From Winslowiella toletana (lineage in GTDB: Bacteria; Pseudomonadota; Gammaproteobacteria; Enterobacterales; Enterobacteriaceae), in contig NZ_JAGGMQ010000002.1 of the NCBI RefSeq assembly GCF_017875465.1, positions 71,503 to 135,502 on the forward strand: 64,000 bases of DNA, read 5' to 3'. The position numbers and the translations under genes were made by a program. Positions 51,850 through 60,305 of the stretch are shown here, piece after piece; within the stretch, counting starts at the first letter, position 1; every line of letters begins with the position of its first letter. The notes under the pieces were generated by a model. The model saw only the letters and a program-made list of their open reading frames with translations. It made no database searches and was not told the DNA's origin.

Positions 51850-52233
51850 GATTTTTTTCCAATTTCAAATTTCGTTAATTTCGGTTTCTGATTTTTCGCG
51901 TGTTCAGTTTCGTGACAATTTTGAAACTGACGAATGCGTCAACCCCATAATAGTAATCGAAACAAACGAAACAAGCAACACTCGAAACAAACGAAAAGCC
52001 ATAGTGGACAAACCGAAATGGCCGCAACCCGCGTAACAATGGGATCGTTAGTAGCCGAGTCCTTTCTCTTACGTTCAGGGTAACCAACAGCGGAAATCCG
52101 CGCTGAGATGTCGGCCCCAAGATATCTAGAACTAGCCGTACGTTACGTCCGCTTATGGCACAGAGCGGACCGTTATTGTTGAATATCCGCCTGTACTAAA
52201 GAGCGGACGTTGTAGCTTCAGGCCACGGTATGA
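51850..52233. other. Intergenic region with first hairpin repeat
   Basis: About 380 bp without a supported gene. It contains the promoter region of the antitoxin gene and the GTCCGC hairpin repeat at 52147-52170; a half repeat (AGCGGACGTT) is near 52201. Confidence 0.5.
52147..52170. repeat. GTCCGC hairpin repeat 1
   Basis: GTCCGCTT-ATGGCACA-GAGCGGAC, arms GTCCGC and GCGGAC around a CA-rich loop. One of several members in the 52-56 kb intergenic regions. Confidence 0.75.
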
Positions 52234-52791
52234 TCAGCGGCTGTATTTATAAATGAAGGTATCGTCAATCACTCCCGCGCTGTCCAGTCGATCAGAAGCT
52301 AATATGGCTTCTGGTTTGAACCCACATTTTAATGCAACAGACTGACTGCGTACGTTACGTCTGGCAGTACGAATTTCTATTCTTTTAGCGTTAAAAAAGT
52401 CCGAGGCTATTTTTGTAGCCAGCTTGCATGCTTCAGGCATTATGCCTTTGCCCATCGCATCCGTGGCTAGCCAGTAGCCGATCTCGAAATAAGGAATAGC
52501 TCGATTCCTTATGAATAAGCTTATACAACCTAGTAGCTCATCTGACCTACGATCAATAATTAAAAACTTATACTCTTCTTTATCATTCAGGAAATTATCT
52601 GCTGCATCCAGCATATTACCCCTGACTGAAGAAAACGAATGAAAGCCAGGAGACCAGAGCAGAAACTCATGGTGAAACGAACTGAATTCATTGAGTTTAC
52701 CTTGCATTTCTTCTGAGCGACTCAGGTCTGGAGCCGTCAGATAAAAACGGTCGTGTTGCAATAAATAAGCAGGAATTTCATCAATATGCAT
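52234..52791 (-). CDS. GNAT-family acetyltransferase (RimJ/RimL type)
   Basis: A 185-residue GNAT protein of the ribosomal-protein acetyltransferase branch. Features include LIIDRRSDELLGCISLFIRN, FEIGYWLATDAMGKGIMPEACKLATKIA (with G-K-G-I acetyl-CoA motif) and RIEIRTARRNVRSQSVALKCGFKPEAILA, the classic end of RimJ-like proteins. A GGTAAAG site precedes the start. Function not determined; relatives modify N termini, antibiotics or amines. Confidence 0.85.
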   Translation of the reverse strand: MHIDEIPAYLLQHDRFYLTAPDLSRSEEMQGKLNEFSSFHHEFLLWSPGFHSFSSVRGNMLDAADNFLNDKEEYKFLIIDRRSDELLGCISLFIRNRAIPYFEIGYWLATDAMGKGIMPEACKLATKIASDFFNAKRIEIRTARRNVRSQSVALKCGFKPEAILASDRLDSAGVIDDTFIYKYSR

Positions 52792-53089
52792 CTTTACCGT
52801 TCCGTTTATACAGGCTTTTTAATTACTTAACACACACCGGCAAAAAATGCATCCGGTTTATTTAGCTCAGGCCCTTGAAAAAATGGATTACGCAATGACC
52901 AATGGGAGCAATACACAGCTAAAAGTATTACTGAAAACGTTTAATCTAACGGGTGGGTAACAAGGTCCGCTTCTGGCACAAAGCGGACGCTAACACCGCC
53001 TCTTTGTCTGCTATGAGCGAACAGCGGACATTGACTAATTGGGGCTGGATTTTTTCACATTAAACATCCTATCCCGATTATGAATCAGC
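52792..53089. repeat. Intergenic region with GTCCGC hairpin repeats 2 and 3
   Basis: GTCCGCTTCTGGCACAAAGC-GGAC at 52965-52988 is the best-preserved repeat. A variant, TCTGCTATGAGCGAACAGCGGA, is at about 53010-53030. Otherwise AT-rich non-coding DNA. Confidence 0.7.
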
Positions 53090-53584
53090 CTATGTATCTC
53101 GTCTCATCAGGAATTCGTCATGAAACACTCCATCAACGCATAGCGCATCGGCATCAGTCGCCCACTTTTTGAACCCGAAGGAACGATAAAGCGCATACGC
53201 GGCCCGGTTAGTTGTAACCACTGACAGTTTCACGGTTTTTGCTGAACTGGCGGCTTCCAGCGCCGCATCCATTAATTTTGATGAAAGCCCAGAACCTCTA
53301 TTACCGGCGCGAACATACATTCCCCAGATATTCGCCACATGACTCAACTTTAGTAACGAGTGGCTGCTAACCCCAATCATGCCCTGTAAGGAGTTGTTAG
53401 CATCAAAACCACCGAAAACATGACTTGTCAGCAGCTGTTCGGCAAAGAACTGCATTGGCTTCTGACTGCATTCGCCGTAGGACGCGCCAAAGGCTTCTGG
53501 ATGAAGGCGCAAAGCCTCCAGCCTCAATTTCCTGAAATCGTCCAGATCGCTTTCAATTATGCGTCGTACTGTGAATGCTTCCAC
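53090..53584 (-). CDS. GNAT-family acetyltransferase
   Basis: A 164-residue GNAT protein. It starts at the GTG at 53584, with AAGGAG ten bases upstream. Motif A is VANIWGMYVRAGNRGSGLSSKLMDAALEAA (R-G-x-G-L), followed by VVTTNRAAYALYRSFGFKKWA, the usual acceptor-side strand and helix. The VRRIIESDLDDFRKLRLEAL opening is typical of small-molecule or peptide acetyltransferases. Not recognised further. Confidence 0.85.
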   Translation of the reverse strand: MEAFTVRRIIESDLDDFRKLRLEALRLHPEAFGASYGECSQKPMQFFAEQLLTSHVFGGFDANNSLQGMIGVSSHSLLKLSHVANIWGMYVRAGNRGSGLSSKLMDAALEAASSAKTVKLSVVTTNRAAYALYRSFGFKKWATDADALCVDGVFHDEFLMRRDT

Positions 53585-53823
53585 TAATGGGCTCCTTACT
53601 CTTCCAGATTTGCATTGTCAGAACCTAATTAAACTAGCATAAGAGTTCATGTGAAATTTCCGCTTCTGGCACGTAGCTGTCTACAGTAACATTTTCAGTC
53701 TGCTATGAGCGAAGAGCGGACTTTTTTGGCAAAGATTTATATATTCCAATTGCTTTAAATATCACTTTCTGGCGAAGCGCCTTTATGGAAATCAAGTAGA
53801 GCATCAATTAATATCCAAAACCT
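53585..53823. repeat. Intergenic region with GTCCGC-type repeats 4 and 5
   Basis: TTCCGCTTCTGGCACGTAGCTG near 53660 is a degenerate repeat, and GTCTGCTATGAGCGAAGAGCGGAC near 53698 is a variant with a different loop. No gene. Confidence 0.6.
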
Positions 53824-54426
53824 ATGGAAATAAACCTTTATGGCTTTATGCCAGCACTACTCCCTGTTGCACTGTCCCCCGGAGCAAGCTTCACTCTTGT
53901 TATGAATGGAGCTCTGGCAGGCGGTTACAAAGGACTATTCAGAACGCTTGCCGGAACAGCCTTGGGTATATACACACATGCGGTTCTCATAGGGCTAAGT
54001 ATAACCGCTGTGATCATCTCGTCTCCAGCAACTTTTGCGGTGTTGAAAGTTTTCGGAACCGCCTATCTGCTCTGGTTAGGAGCAATGCTCATCCGCAGCG
54101 GGATAAGGTCAAATGCCAGCGGGCTTGCTGTTACGAAACATTCGGTGACTTTAAGAGAGGCTTGGATAGCTAATATTTTGAATCCTAAAGCCATTATTTT
54201 TTATCTGACAGTCGTTTCGCAGTTCGCAGGGATACAGGGGGGCGTCTACAACTATCTGACATTGGCAACAGTACATGTCGTGGTCATGAGCGTTTGGCTT
54301 GTCGCTGTCAGTCAGACACTTATATTTTCAGTAAAAAAAACAAATCCATTAATGCTCAAAAAATACGTCAACATTGCCGGCGGGCTGTTGCTCATTGCTT
54401 TTACTCTGCACAGCCTGACCCAGTAA
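53824..54426 (+). CDS. LysE/RhtB-family exporter
   Basis: A 200-residue membrane exporter of the LysE/RhtB family. The N-terminal GFMPALLPVALSPGASFTLVMNGALAGGYKGLFRTLAG (P-G-A-S-F motif) and the mid-protein EAWIANILNPKAIIFYLTVVSQF motif are the family hallmarks; about six membrane segments are predicted. It differs from the LysE protein at 3239-3859. The substrate is unknown. The ribosome binding site is weak. IS30 copy 2 begins 35 bp after its end, inside a hairpin repeat. Confidence 0.88.
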   Translation: MEINLYGFMPALLPVALSPGASFTLVMNGALAGGYKGLFRTLAGTALGIYTHAVLIGLSITAVIISSPATFAVLKVFGTAYLLWLGAMLIRSGIRSNASGLAVTKHSVTLREAWIANILNPKAIIFYLTVVSQFAGIQGGVYNYLTLATVHVVVMSVWLVAVSQTLIFSVKKTNPLMLKKYVNIAGGLLLIAFTLHSLTQ

Positions 54427-54460
54427 CTCATCACCTTTAGCAAAAATGTCCGCTTCTGGC

Positions 54461-55682
54461 TGTGAGTTCAATGGCTCGATGCAACGCTATCCTTAATCAA
54501 GGGGGGACGTTGTCATGAAACGAAGAACTCGGATTAACTACACGCCAGAGCAGAAGGCGATTATCTGGGACAGATATAAGCAAGGTGATTCTCTGCATGA
54601 TATCGCCAGAATGTTCGACAGATTTCATTCTTCCATCATGCCCACAATCCACCAGACAGGGGGCTACCGTCCTCCCGTTCGAAAGCGGCATCGATTAGCG
54701 CTTACGCTTGATGAAAGAGAGGAGATCTCCAGAGGACTGGTAGCAAAACTCAGTATCAGGGACATTGCTGCCAACTTATCAAGAGCACCCTCAACGATTA
54801 GCCGCGAGGTCAGGAGGCACGGAGGTGCCAAGCAATACCGTGCAGCAAAAGCCGATACTGCTGCGTGGGAAAATGCTCTGAGACCAAAACCTTGCAAGCT
54901 AATTGAAAGCCCCACATTGTGTAAAATCATTGCAGAGAAGATGCATCAGGACTGGTCGCCGGAACAGATCGCCGGTTGGCTGAAACGCTGTTATCCGGAT
55001 AATCAGGAAATGCATGTGTCACACGAAACGATTTATAAAACGCTTTTTATACAAACCCGGGGGGCATTAAAAAAAGAGCTGCAGCAATGCCTCAGAAGCG
55101 GAAGAGCGGTTCGTAGATCCCGAACGTCATCACTTAAAGGGAAAGGGTTAGGGAAAATCCCGAATGCGATACCTATCAGCGAAAGGCCACCGGAAGCCTC
55201 AGACAGAGCCATCCCTGGTCACTGGGAAGGTGATCTGATCCAGGGCTCGAAAAACTCCTATATTATCACCCTCGTAGAACGCCATTCCCGCTTTGTTATG
55301 TTAGCCAAAATCAGGGACAACAAGACCATAACGGTTATATCTGCACTCATCAGACAAGCCCGGGAATTACCTGTTGAGCTATATAAAACATTAACCTGGG
55401 ATCGGGGAGCTGAAATGACCAGCCACACCCGGTTTACTGTAGCAACAGACATCCAGATTTACTTCTGTGATCCTCAATCTCCCTGGCAACGTGGCTCAAA
55501 TGAAAATACGAACAGGTTGCTAAGACAATATTTTCCAAAGGGAACTGACTTATCGGTTCACAGTCAGCAGAGACTAAACAGCGTTGCCAGACAGCTCAAC
55601 GAAAGACCGAGAAAAACGCTAGACTATGAATCACCCGCAGAACGGTTCAATAAGTGTGTTGCGTCCATCAGTTGAACTCACA
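54461..55682 (+). mobile_element. IS30-family element, copy 2
   Basis: TGTGAGTTCAA to TTGAACTCACA, 1222 bp, perfect ends, flanked by GC on both sides (2-bp target duplication at 54459 and 55683). Removing it and one GC rebuilds the repeat TCCGCTTCTGGCACAAAGCG. Same target and same duplication as copy 1. Confidence 0.92.
54515..55675 (+). CDS. IS30-family transposase (copy 2)
   Basis: A 386-residue transposase matching that of copy 1, with GHWEGDLIQGSKNSYIITLVERHS, TLTWDRGAEMTSH and DPQSPWQRGSNENTNRLLRQYF supplying the DDE triad. GHWEGDLI and LVERHS match the family consensus better than copy 1, suggesting this copy is the more likely active one. AAGGGGGG precedes the start. Confidence 0.93.
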   Translation: MKRRTRINYTPEQKAIIWDRYKQGDSLHDIARMFDRFHSSIMPTIHQTGGYRPPVRKRHRLALTLDEREEISRGLVAKLSIRDIAANLSRAPSTISREVRRHGGAKQYRAAKADTAAWENALRPKPCKLIESPTLCKIIAEKMHQDWSPEQIAGWLKRCYPDNQEMHVSHETIYKTLFIQTRGALKKELQQCLRSGRAVRRSRTSSLKGKGLGKIPNAIPISERPPEASDRAIPGHWEGDLIQGSKNSYIITLVERHSRFVMLAKIRDNKTITVISALIRQARELPVELYKTLTWDRGAEMTSHTRFTVATDIQIYFCDPQSPWQRGSNENTNRLLRQYFPKGTDLSVHSQQRLNSVARQLNERPRKTLDYESPAERFNKCVASIS

Positions 55683-55745
55683 GCACAAAGCGGACGTTGA
55701 ACAGGCTAATGTCCGCTATGAGCGAAAAGCGGAAGTTACTTGTGG
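55683..55745. repeat. GTCCGC hairpin repeats beside IS30 and cluster copy 2
   Basis: The right half of the IS30-split repeat (ACAAAGCGGACGTT) is followed by GTCCGCTATGAGCGAAAAGCGG at 55711-55732. A matching ATGAGCGAAAAGCGGAAGTT sits at 25561, so the cluster homology begins in this repeat. Confidence 0.75.
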
Positions 55746-55789
55746 TCATAATTGTCTAATAGGCAGAATAGCCGTGTCCTCACTTATTA

Positions 55790-56989
55790 TCACAATACGT
55801 CTGAACGTGCGAGGCTGACCCGCGTAATGATAAAGCAGCTCAGAAGAACGCCAACAGCAAGCATGATGAAGGGAGACATGCCTGAGAGTGCACTGAACAT
55901 AAATCCCATTACAAGCGGACTTAGTGCCGCGCCAGTGGCGCCCAGGTTTTGTACGGAAAAATAGTTGCCTCTGGATGATGGTGGTGCCAGATAATCAGTC
56001 ATTATAAACAGCGCAGGGACGTAGATTACCTCACCAAAAGCGAAAAAGAACATTCCTATGCACCAGATAACAATGCGGTCGCCGGCATAAAAAAACAACG
56101 TCAGGCCCAGAATAAAACAAGCCGTACCGGTGGCTATAAAAAGGTGAAGATTTTTTTTGCTGAGCAGCCTTACCGTAAAGTGCTGAAAGATCATGACAGT
56201 TGCAGCGTTAACAAACATCATCAGCGCAATGATATGAGAAACAGTCTCCTGTGAATACATTTTAATCATAAATTGCGACAGGTATGCGATCGGATTGCCA
56301 TATACAAACGCGCCCAGAAACGAGGCCATAGTTAACCAAATTAAAGGAAGGTTATTATTCTGACCTGTTGAGTGTATACCGGCGTCATTATGACGCTCAG
56401 CAGGACGAAATGTCAGACCGGATAATGTGCGGGCACTCACAATAAGAATTATCACAGGAATAATGGAAATCAGGGCAGCTAAATAAAAGATCGCCTGCAT
56501 GGCCGTTTGTTGCACCAGAGCACCCAGCAGAGGCCCGATGGCCCAGCCCACATTCACCGCCAGATAGTTAGATGAAAAATAACGTCTTTTATAAGTTTCG
56601 TTAGTCTGATTGGCAAAAAAAACCTTGAGTAAGATCTCATAACACGAATAAAATAAATTTAAACAGATAAGAAACATTGCGAAAGAAAGCATTTTATCAG
56701 TTTTAGAAATCAATATTAATGAAAACAAAAAACCCAGGTTGAGGGAAAGTAAAACGGAATAGCCATTTTTCAGAGAAGCCAGTTTGCCTGAATATAAACT
56801 GATGATAATTCCAGCGACAGAACTGACAGTCAGCACTATCCCCGATATGGTGATATCCCTCTCAAAAACAGCAGCGATATAAACTACTATATATGGGAGT
56901 ACGCACCCCCGGGCCACGGTTAATAAAAAAGAGTTGAGAATAAAGAAAACGGCTATCCTATCTTTTTTGCTAATCTCGCTTACTGCCAT
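55790..56989 (-). CDS. MFS exporter of the cluster (copy 2)
   Basis: A 399-residue, 12-TM major facilitator protein, counterpart of 25633-26832. About 30 substitutions separate it from copy 1, spread over the membrane segments and the central loop (RPAERHNDAGIHST against RPAEHLHDAGIHSA). Motif-A-like loop SLYSGKLASLKNGYS and the segment 5 motif are kept. Both copies are open, so both may be functional. Faster change than the enzymes suggests relaxed constraint, adaptation or a different origin of this half. Confidence 0.85.
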   Translation of the reverse strand: MAVSEISKKDRIAVFFILNSFLLTVARGCVLPYIVVYIAAVFERDITISGIVLTVSSVAGIIISLYSGKLASLKNGYSVLLSLNLGFLFSLILISKTDKMLSFAMFLICLNLFYSCYEILLKVFFANQTNETYKRRYFSSNYLAVNVGWAIGPLLGALVQQTAMQAIFYLAALISIIPVIILIVSARTLSGLTFRPAERHNDAGIHSTGQNNNLPLIWLTMASFLGAFVYGNPIAYLSQFMIKMYSQETVSHIIALMMFVNAATVMIFQHFTVRLLSKKNLHLFIATGTACFILGLTLFFYAGDRIVIWCIGMFFFAFGEVIYVPALFIMTDYLAPPSSRGNYFSVQNLGATGAALSPLVMGFMFSALSGMSPFIMLAVGVLLSCFIITRVSLARSDVL

Positions 56990-57164
56990 CACTGCTTTCC
57001 CCGCTTATAGTTTTTTTTGTATAAGGCTGTCCATCACAAAAGCCATAAATAAGTCCGGTACTCTGATACAGAGAAAGAATCACGCTGAAAAAGTTAATGC
57101 CTGCCCGGTGTTTAAGAGCAGAACCAGAGGTGGATCCATATTCAGGTTCATCTTGACTGTTCAT
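56970..57164 (-). CDS. Possible small protein overlapping the MFS start (copy 2)
   Basis: A 64-residue frame equivalent to 26813-27007, still open, with K/E, A/G, Q/R, T/A, Y/N and F/Y changes. No good ribosome binding site. Doubtful. Confidence 0.25.
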   Translation of the reverse strand: MNSQDEPEYGSTSGSALKHRAGINFFSVILSLYQSTGLIYGFCDGQPYTKKTISGESSDGSKRD

Positions 57165-57480
57165 AGCAGATTCTCACATTGAAAAGCTGTAAACCGATCG
57201 GCCTGTATCTTTCCAACAACTGGCGCTGATCATGAAGATTAACTCATGTTTTTTAGCTTGAGTATGAAGCAATTACAAGCAGAAAGCTTAACCTTTGTGA
57301 ATTTCCTTAAAGAGGAAAAATATTCATAATTTATAAAAAACAATGAGTTACATAGAAAGCATTTTTTGCCAATACCTCTTATTTCTGCAGGGGCTGTTAT
57401 ATCTTTCTGATCAGCAAAGATAAGTTTCCCATCATATAAAAAACATACTATTAACAAAAATTACTGTTTTTAAATACATA

Positions 57481-57528
57481 TTGACACTCGCGCATTAACA
57501 AAGTTACTTAGAACTGGTTTCCGGAAAC
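57481..57528 (+). promoter_or_regulatory. Candidate promoter and palindrome of the cluster (copy 2)
   Basis: TTGACA at 57481 and GTTTCCGGAAAC at 57517-57528, unchanged from copy 1. Confidence 0.5.
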
Positions 57529-57701
57529 TTGATTTCTTTATCTGACCTCATAAGACCATTACACGGTCTTTGCCCAGGACAGTCTGCCGTTATGTCTGTG
57601 GCCGGAAAACGCTGTTAAGTTGCATAACATCTGTAAACGTAATCTGTCTCATTATCCATTACCGAAATCCCTTTTTGGACATGTCGTTTAGGAGAAGAAA
57701 T

Positions 57702-58343
57702 ATGCATAACGTTACCAGTCAGTCATCAACCTCATCAAACGTCATTAACGCAGCCATCGTTAGCCAGAATGAACTCAGCCGAATTGCAGAAAATGCAGAT
57801 GCCATTCGTGCGAAAGCGATGGAACTCACTGATTCATGGGAAGGGGTCATGTTTGCCTTACCCCCAGGCGATTTAGAAAAAATGGCATTGGCGCTGGGAT
57901 TTACACCGGATGTGGCTGAGAAAATCCACCAGGAAATTCGCTCACTCGCCTATGCTAAAACCCAGTCCCTCACCGGACCGGCCGCAATTGCCACTTACCA
58001 TGCTTCAGACGTCAGCTTATTGGCACTAAGAGGCGTAACGGATTTCGACAACGCCCTGTCTCATGTCAGTGATACAAACCTGCAGCAGCTGCTGAATGAT
58101 AACCAGGAGACCTTCCAGCGTATTCGTGATGCGCTGCCTGAGCATGCTGCGCGCATGAACTTCAAACCTGAAACGGCATCCGCGGTACTGGCTTCGCTGG
58201 GTGCGAAGGTGTCGCCTGAACTGCTCTATGAGCTTTGCCCGAAATACGGCACTACCACTGTGGTTGATCTTGAAGGTCGCAAAGGCGTTACCACTGAATT
58301 TATTCGCTGCGTCACGCTGACCCTCGGCAGTACGATTTCCTGA
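57702..58343 (+). CDS. Unknown first protein of the cluster (copy 2)
   Basis: A 213-residue protein matching 27547-28188 with three changed residues (KIHHE to KIHQE, NQGT to NQET, final GSTV to GSTI). The threonine-rich, two-cysteine C-terminal tail is kept. AGGAGAAG precedes the ATG. Function unknown; see copy 1. Confidence 0.75.
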   Translation: MHNVTSQSSTSSNVINAAIVSQNELSRIAENADAIRAKAMELTDSWEGVMFALPPGDLEKMALALGFTPDVAEKIHQEIRSLAYAKTQSLTGPAAIATYHASDVSLLALRGVTDFDNALSHVSDTNLQQLLNDNQETFQRIRDALPEHAARMNFKPETASAVLASLGAKVSPELLYELCPKYGTTTVVDLEGRKGVTTEFIRCVTLTLGSTIS

Positions 58344-58354
58344 TAAAACAGGTT

Positions 58355-58381
58355 GTGAGCTGGTCGCCCTGACCGGCTCAC
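58355..58381 (+). terminator. Intra-operon hairpin (possible attenuator), copy 2
   Basis: Equivalent to 28200-28226; the stem GTGAGCTGGTC / GACCGGCTCAC is intact although the top pair is changed. Confidence 0.6.
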
Positions 58382-58408
58382 CGTTTAATCCGGGTCAGGA
58401 GAACAACA

Positions 58409-59290
58409 ATGTTAAGTATGGCACTCCCTCAGACACTCTTACACACCCGTGAATACAGGCAGAACGGCTATATGCTGGTCGATTCCCTGTTTGATTCGCA
58501 AGAAATTGTACAAATCAAAGCTGTGATCGAAGAACTTGTGCAATCTGCGGAACGCACCGGGCAATATGACAGTTTACTGGAATTTGAAAAGGAGCCAGTT
58601 GATGGCAGGCGCATTCCGCGCCGTATCTTCAACCCTTTTGAGCAGCATGAAGCCTTCCGAAACTTAGCCACCTCAGACAAAATCCTGGATTACGTCCGCA
58701 GTTTACTTGGCCCGGACATCGCACTTCAGCACAGCAAACTTAACATGAAACCCAGAAAAGTCGGGGCCGTGGTGGAATGGCATCAGGACTATACCTACTT
58801 CCCGCACTCCAACGATAGTTTGGTAGGCGTTCTGATATATCTTGATGACGCATGTGAGGAAAATGGATGCCTGCAGGTCCTGAGTGGTCAGCATCACAGG
58901 ACGTTCAATCACGCGTTGCCGGATGGCAGCTTTGCAGGCATGATCACCGAAACGATCGATGAGGCCCAGCATGGTCCTGTCATAAGTCTGCCAGCCGGTG
59001 CGGGCAGCGCTATTTTTCTGCACCCTTTTACACCTCACCGCTCTTCGACCAATATCTCTGACTCCCCCAGAAGCACCTTAATTTTTGAATACCGAGCAGC
59101 GGATGCCTTTCCGCTCTACACCGGTAGCCAACTGGTCGGGATGGAACGCTTAACGCACCACCTCTGCGGCGAAAAAAAACGGACCGCCAGATTCGGGGGG
59201 CCAGAGCCAGAAATTTATACCCCGAAAGACTTTCCTAAATCCCTCTATGAGCTTCAGGATGCCTCGCGCAGCGAGATGAAGACAAAATAA
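58409..59290 (+). CDS. PhyH-family dioxygenase 1 (copy 2)
   Basis: A 293-residue Fe(II)/2-oxoglutarate oxygenase, counterpart of 28254-29135. The iron ligands H125, D127 and H210 are kept. Changes such as MLSMTLP to MLSMALP, IDGLV to IEELV and TNTS to TNIS are outside the ligand set, though the last lies next to the HRSSTN motif. Confidence 0.9.
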   Translation: MLSMALPQTLLHTREYRQNGYMLVDSLFDSQEIVQIKAVIEELVQSAERTGQYDSLLEFEKEPVDGRRIPRRIFNPFEQHEAFRNLATSDKILDYVRSLLGPDIALQHSKLNMKPRKVGAVVEWHQDYTYFPHSNDSLVGVLIYLDDACEENGCLQVLSGQHHRTFNHALPDGSFAGMITETIDEAQHGPVISLPAGAGSAIFLHPFTPHRSSTNISDSPRSTLIFEYRAADAFPLYTGSQLVGMERLTHHLCGEKKRTARFGGPEPEIYTPKDFPKSLYELQDASRSEMKTK

Positions 59291-59312
59291 ATGACGTACA
59301 GGTGGAACAGAT

Positions 59313-60296
59313 ATGGTGCATTCAACGTGGGACAGTCTGGCGACAGATTATGAAATGCAGGGATTTGCAGTACTGCGAAACGTGTTTTCCCCTGCGGCGG
59401 TCATGGGCCCCGTAATGGCTGGCTACAGTCGGCATTGTGACGAACTGGCGAAACAGTGGCTGGAAGCTGCCGTGATTACCGATTACGATGCGAATGAGAC
59501 ACCGGAGAACAAGATGCTATCGCTCATGCAGCAAACCGATGGCAACTGTTTCCAGCATCTTGATATTACGTTGCCCGTTGAAGACAAAATTACTCACGAT
59601 TCTCCCCTCTATCTCGATGTTAGCATTTTCAATCTGCTGCGAAATGCAGAACTGCTGGATGCCATTGAAAAAATCATCGGCCCTGAAATTTACTCAGTCC
59701 CCGTCCAGCATATGCGTATTAAACCGCCGCAGAAGAACATTTCTGATGAGACGCAGAGCCATACGCTGACGCTGACCGGAAAAACGTTCTGGCACCAAGA
59801 CCTGGCCGTGGTTACCCCGGATGCAGATAACACAAACATGCTCGGCGTATGGCTCGCGGTGAATGAAGCCACCGTTGAAAATGGTTGTCTGATTGTTGTG
59901 CCCGGTAGCCACAAGCAGGGGCTGGTGCATCACTGTGATAAGCCTCATTTGCAGGGGATTCCCGATACGCTCGTCGGGGAAGCGTTCCTGGCACTGCCTG
60001 TAAGCCCAGGTGATGTCATCTTCCTGCATCCTTTGACCATGCACGCCTCCCTCGCGAATGTCAGTAACGGCGGACGCTGGAGCTTTGACCTGCGCTATTG
60101 TCCGGCGGGAGAGCCCACAGGAAGAGAATGGTTTCCAGGGTTCCTGGCGCGAAGCAGGGCGATGCCTGGGGCGGTGATGCAGGATCACCACCAGTGGGTC
60201 AGTGAGTGGTTTAATGCCCGTTCGCAATTAGCTGGTCAGCCACATCCTAAATTTGACCGCTGGGACAAAAACGACCGCAGCCCGCTGTGCGCCTAG
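59313..60296 (+). CDS. PhyH-family dioxygenase 2 (copy 2)
   Basis: A 327-residue Fe(II)/2-oxoglutarate oxygenase, counterpart of 29158-30141, with only two changed residues (EAGVI to EAAVI and WVREW to WVSEW). All iron and 2-oxoglutarate ligands are kept. It ends nine bases before the radical SAM gene, as in copy 1. Confidence 0.9.
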   Translation: MVHSTWDSLATDYEMQGFAVLRNVFSPAAVMGPVMAGYSRHCDELAKQWLEAAVITDYDANETPENKMLSLMQQTDGNCFQHLDITLPVEDKITHDSPLYLDVSIFNLLRNAELLDAIEKIIGPEIYSVPVQHMRIKPPQKNISDETQSHTLTLTGKTFWHQDLAVVTPDADNTNMLGVWLAVNEATVENGCLIVVPGSHKQGLVHHCDKPHLQGIPDTLVGEAFLALPVSPGDVIFLHPLTMHASLANVSNGGRWSFDLRYCPAGEPTGREWFPGFLARSRAMPGAVMQDHHQWVSEWFNARSQLAGQPHPKFDRWDKNDRSPLCA

Positions 60297-60305
60297 GAGG
60301 CCAAC

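Noticed and set aside
57239..57457. 72-codon minus-strand frame upstream of cluster copy 2
   Set aside because: It is not kept in copy 1 and has no ribosome binding site.
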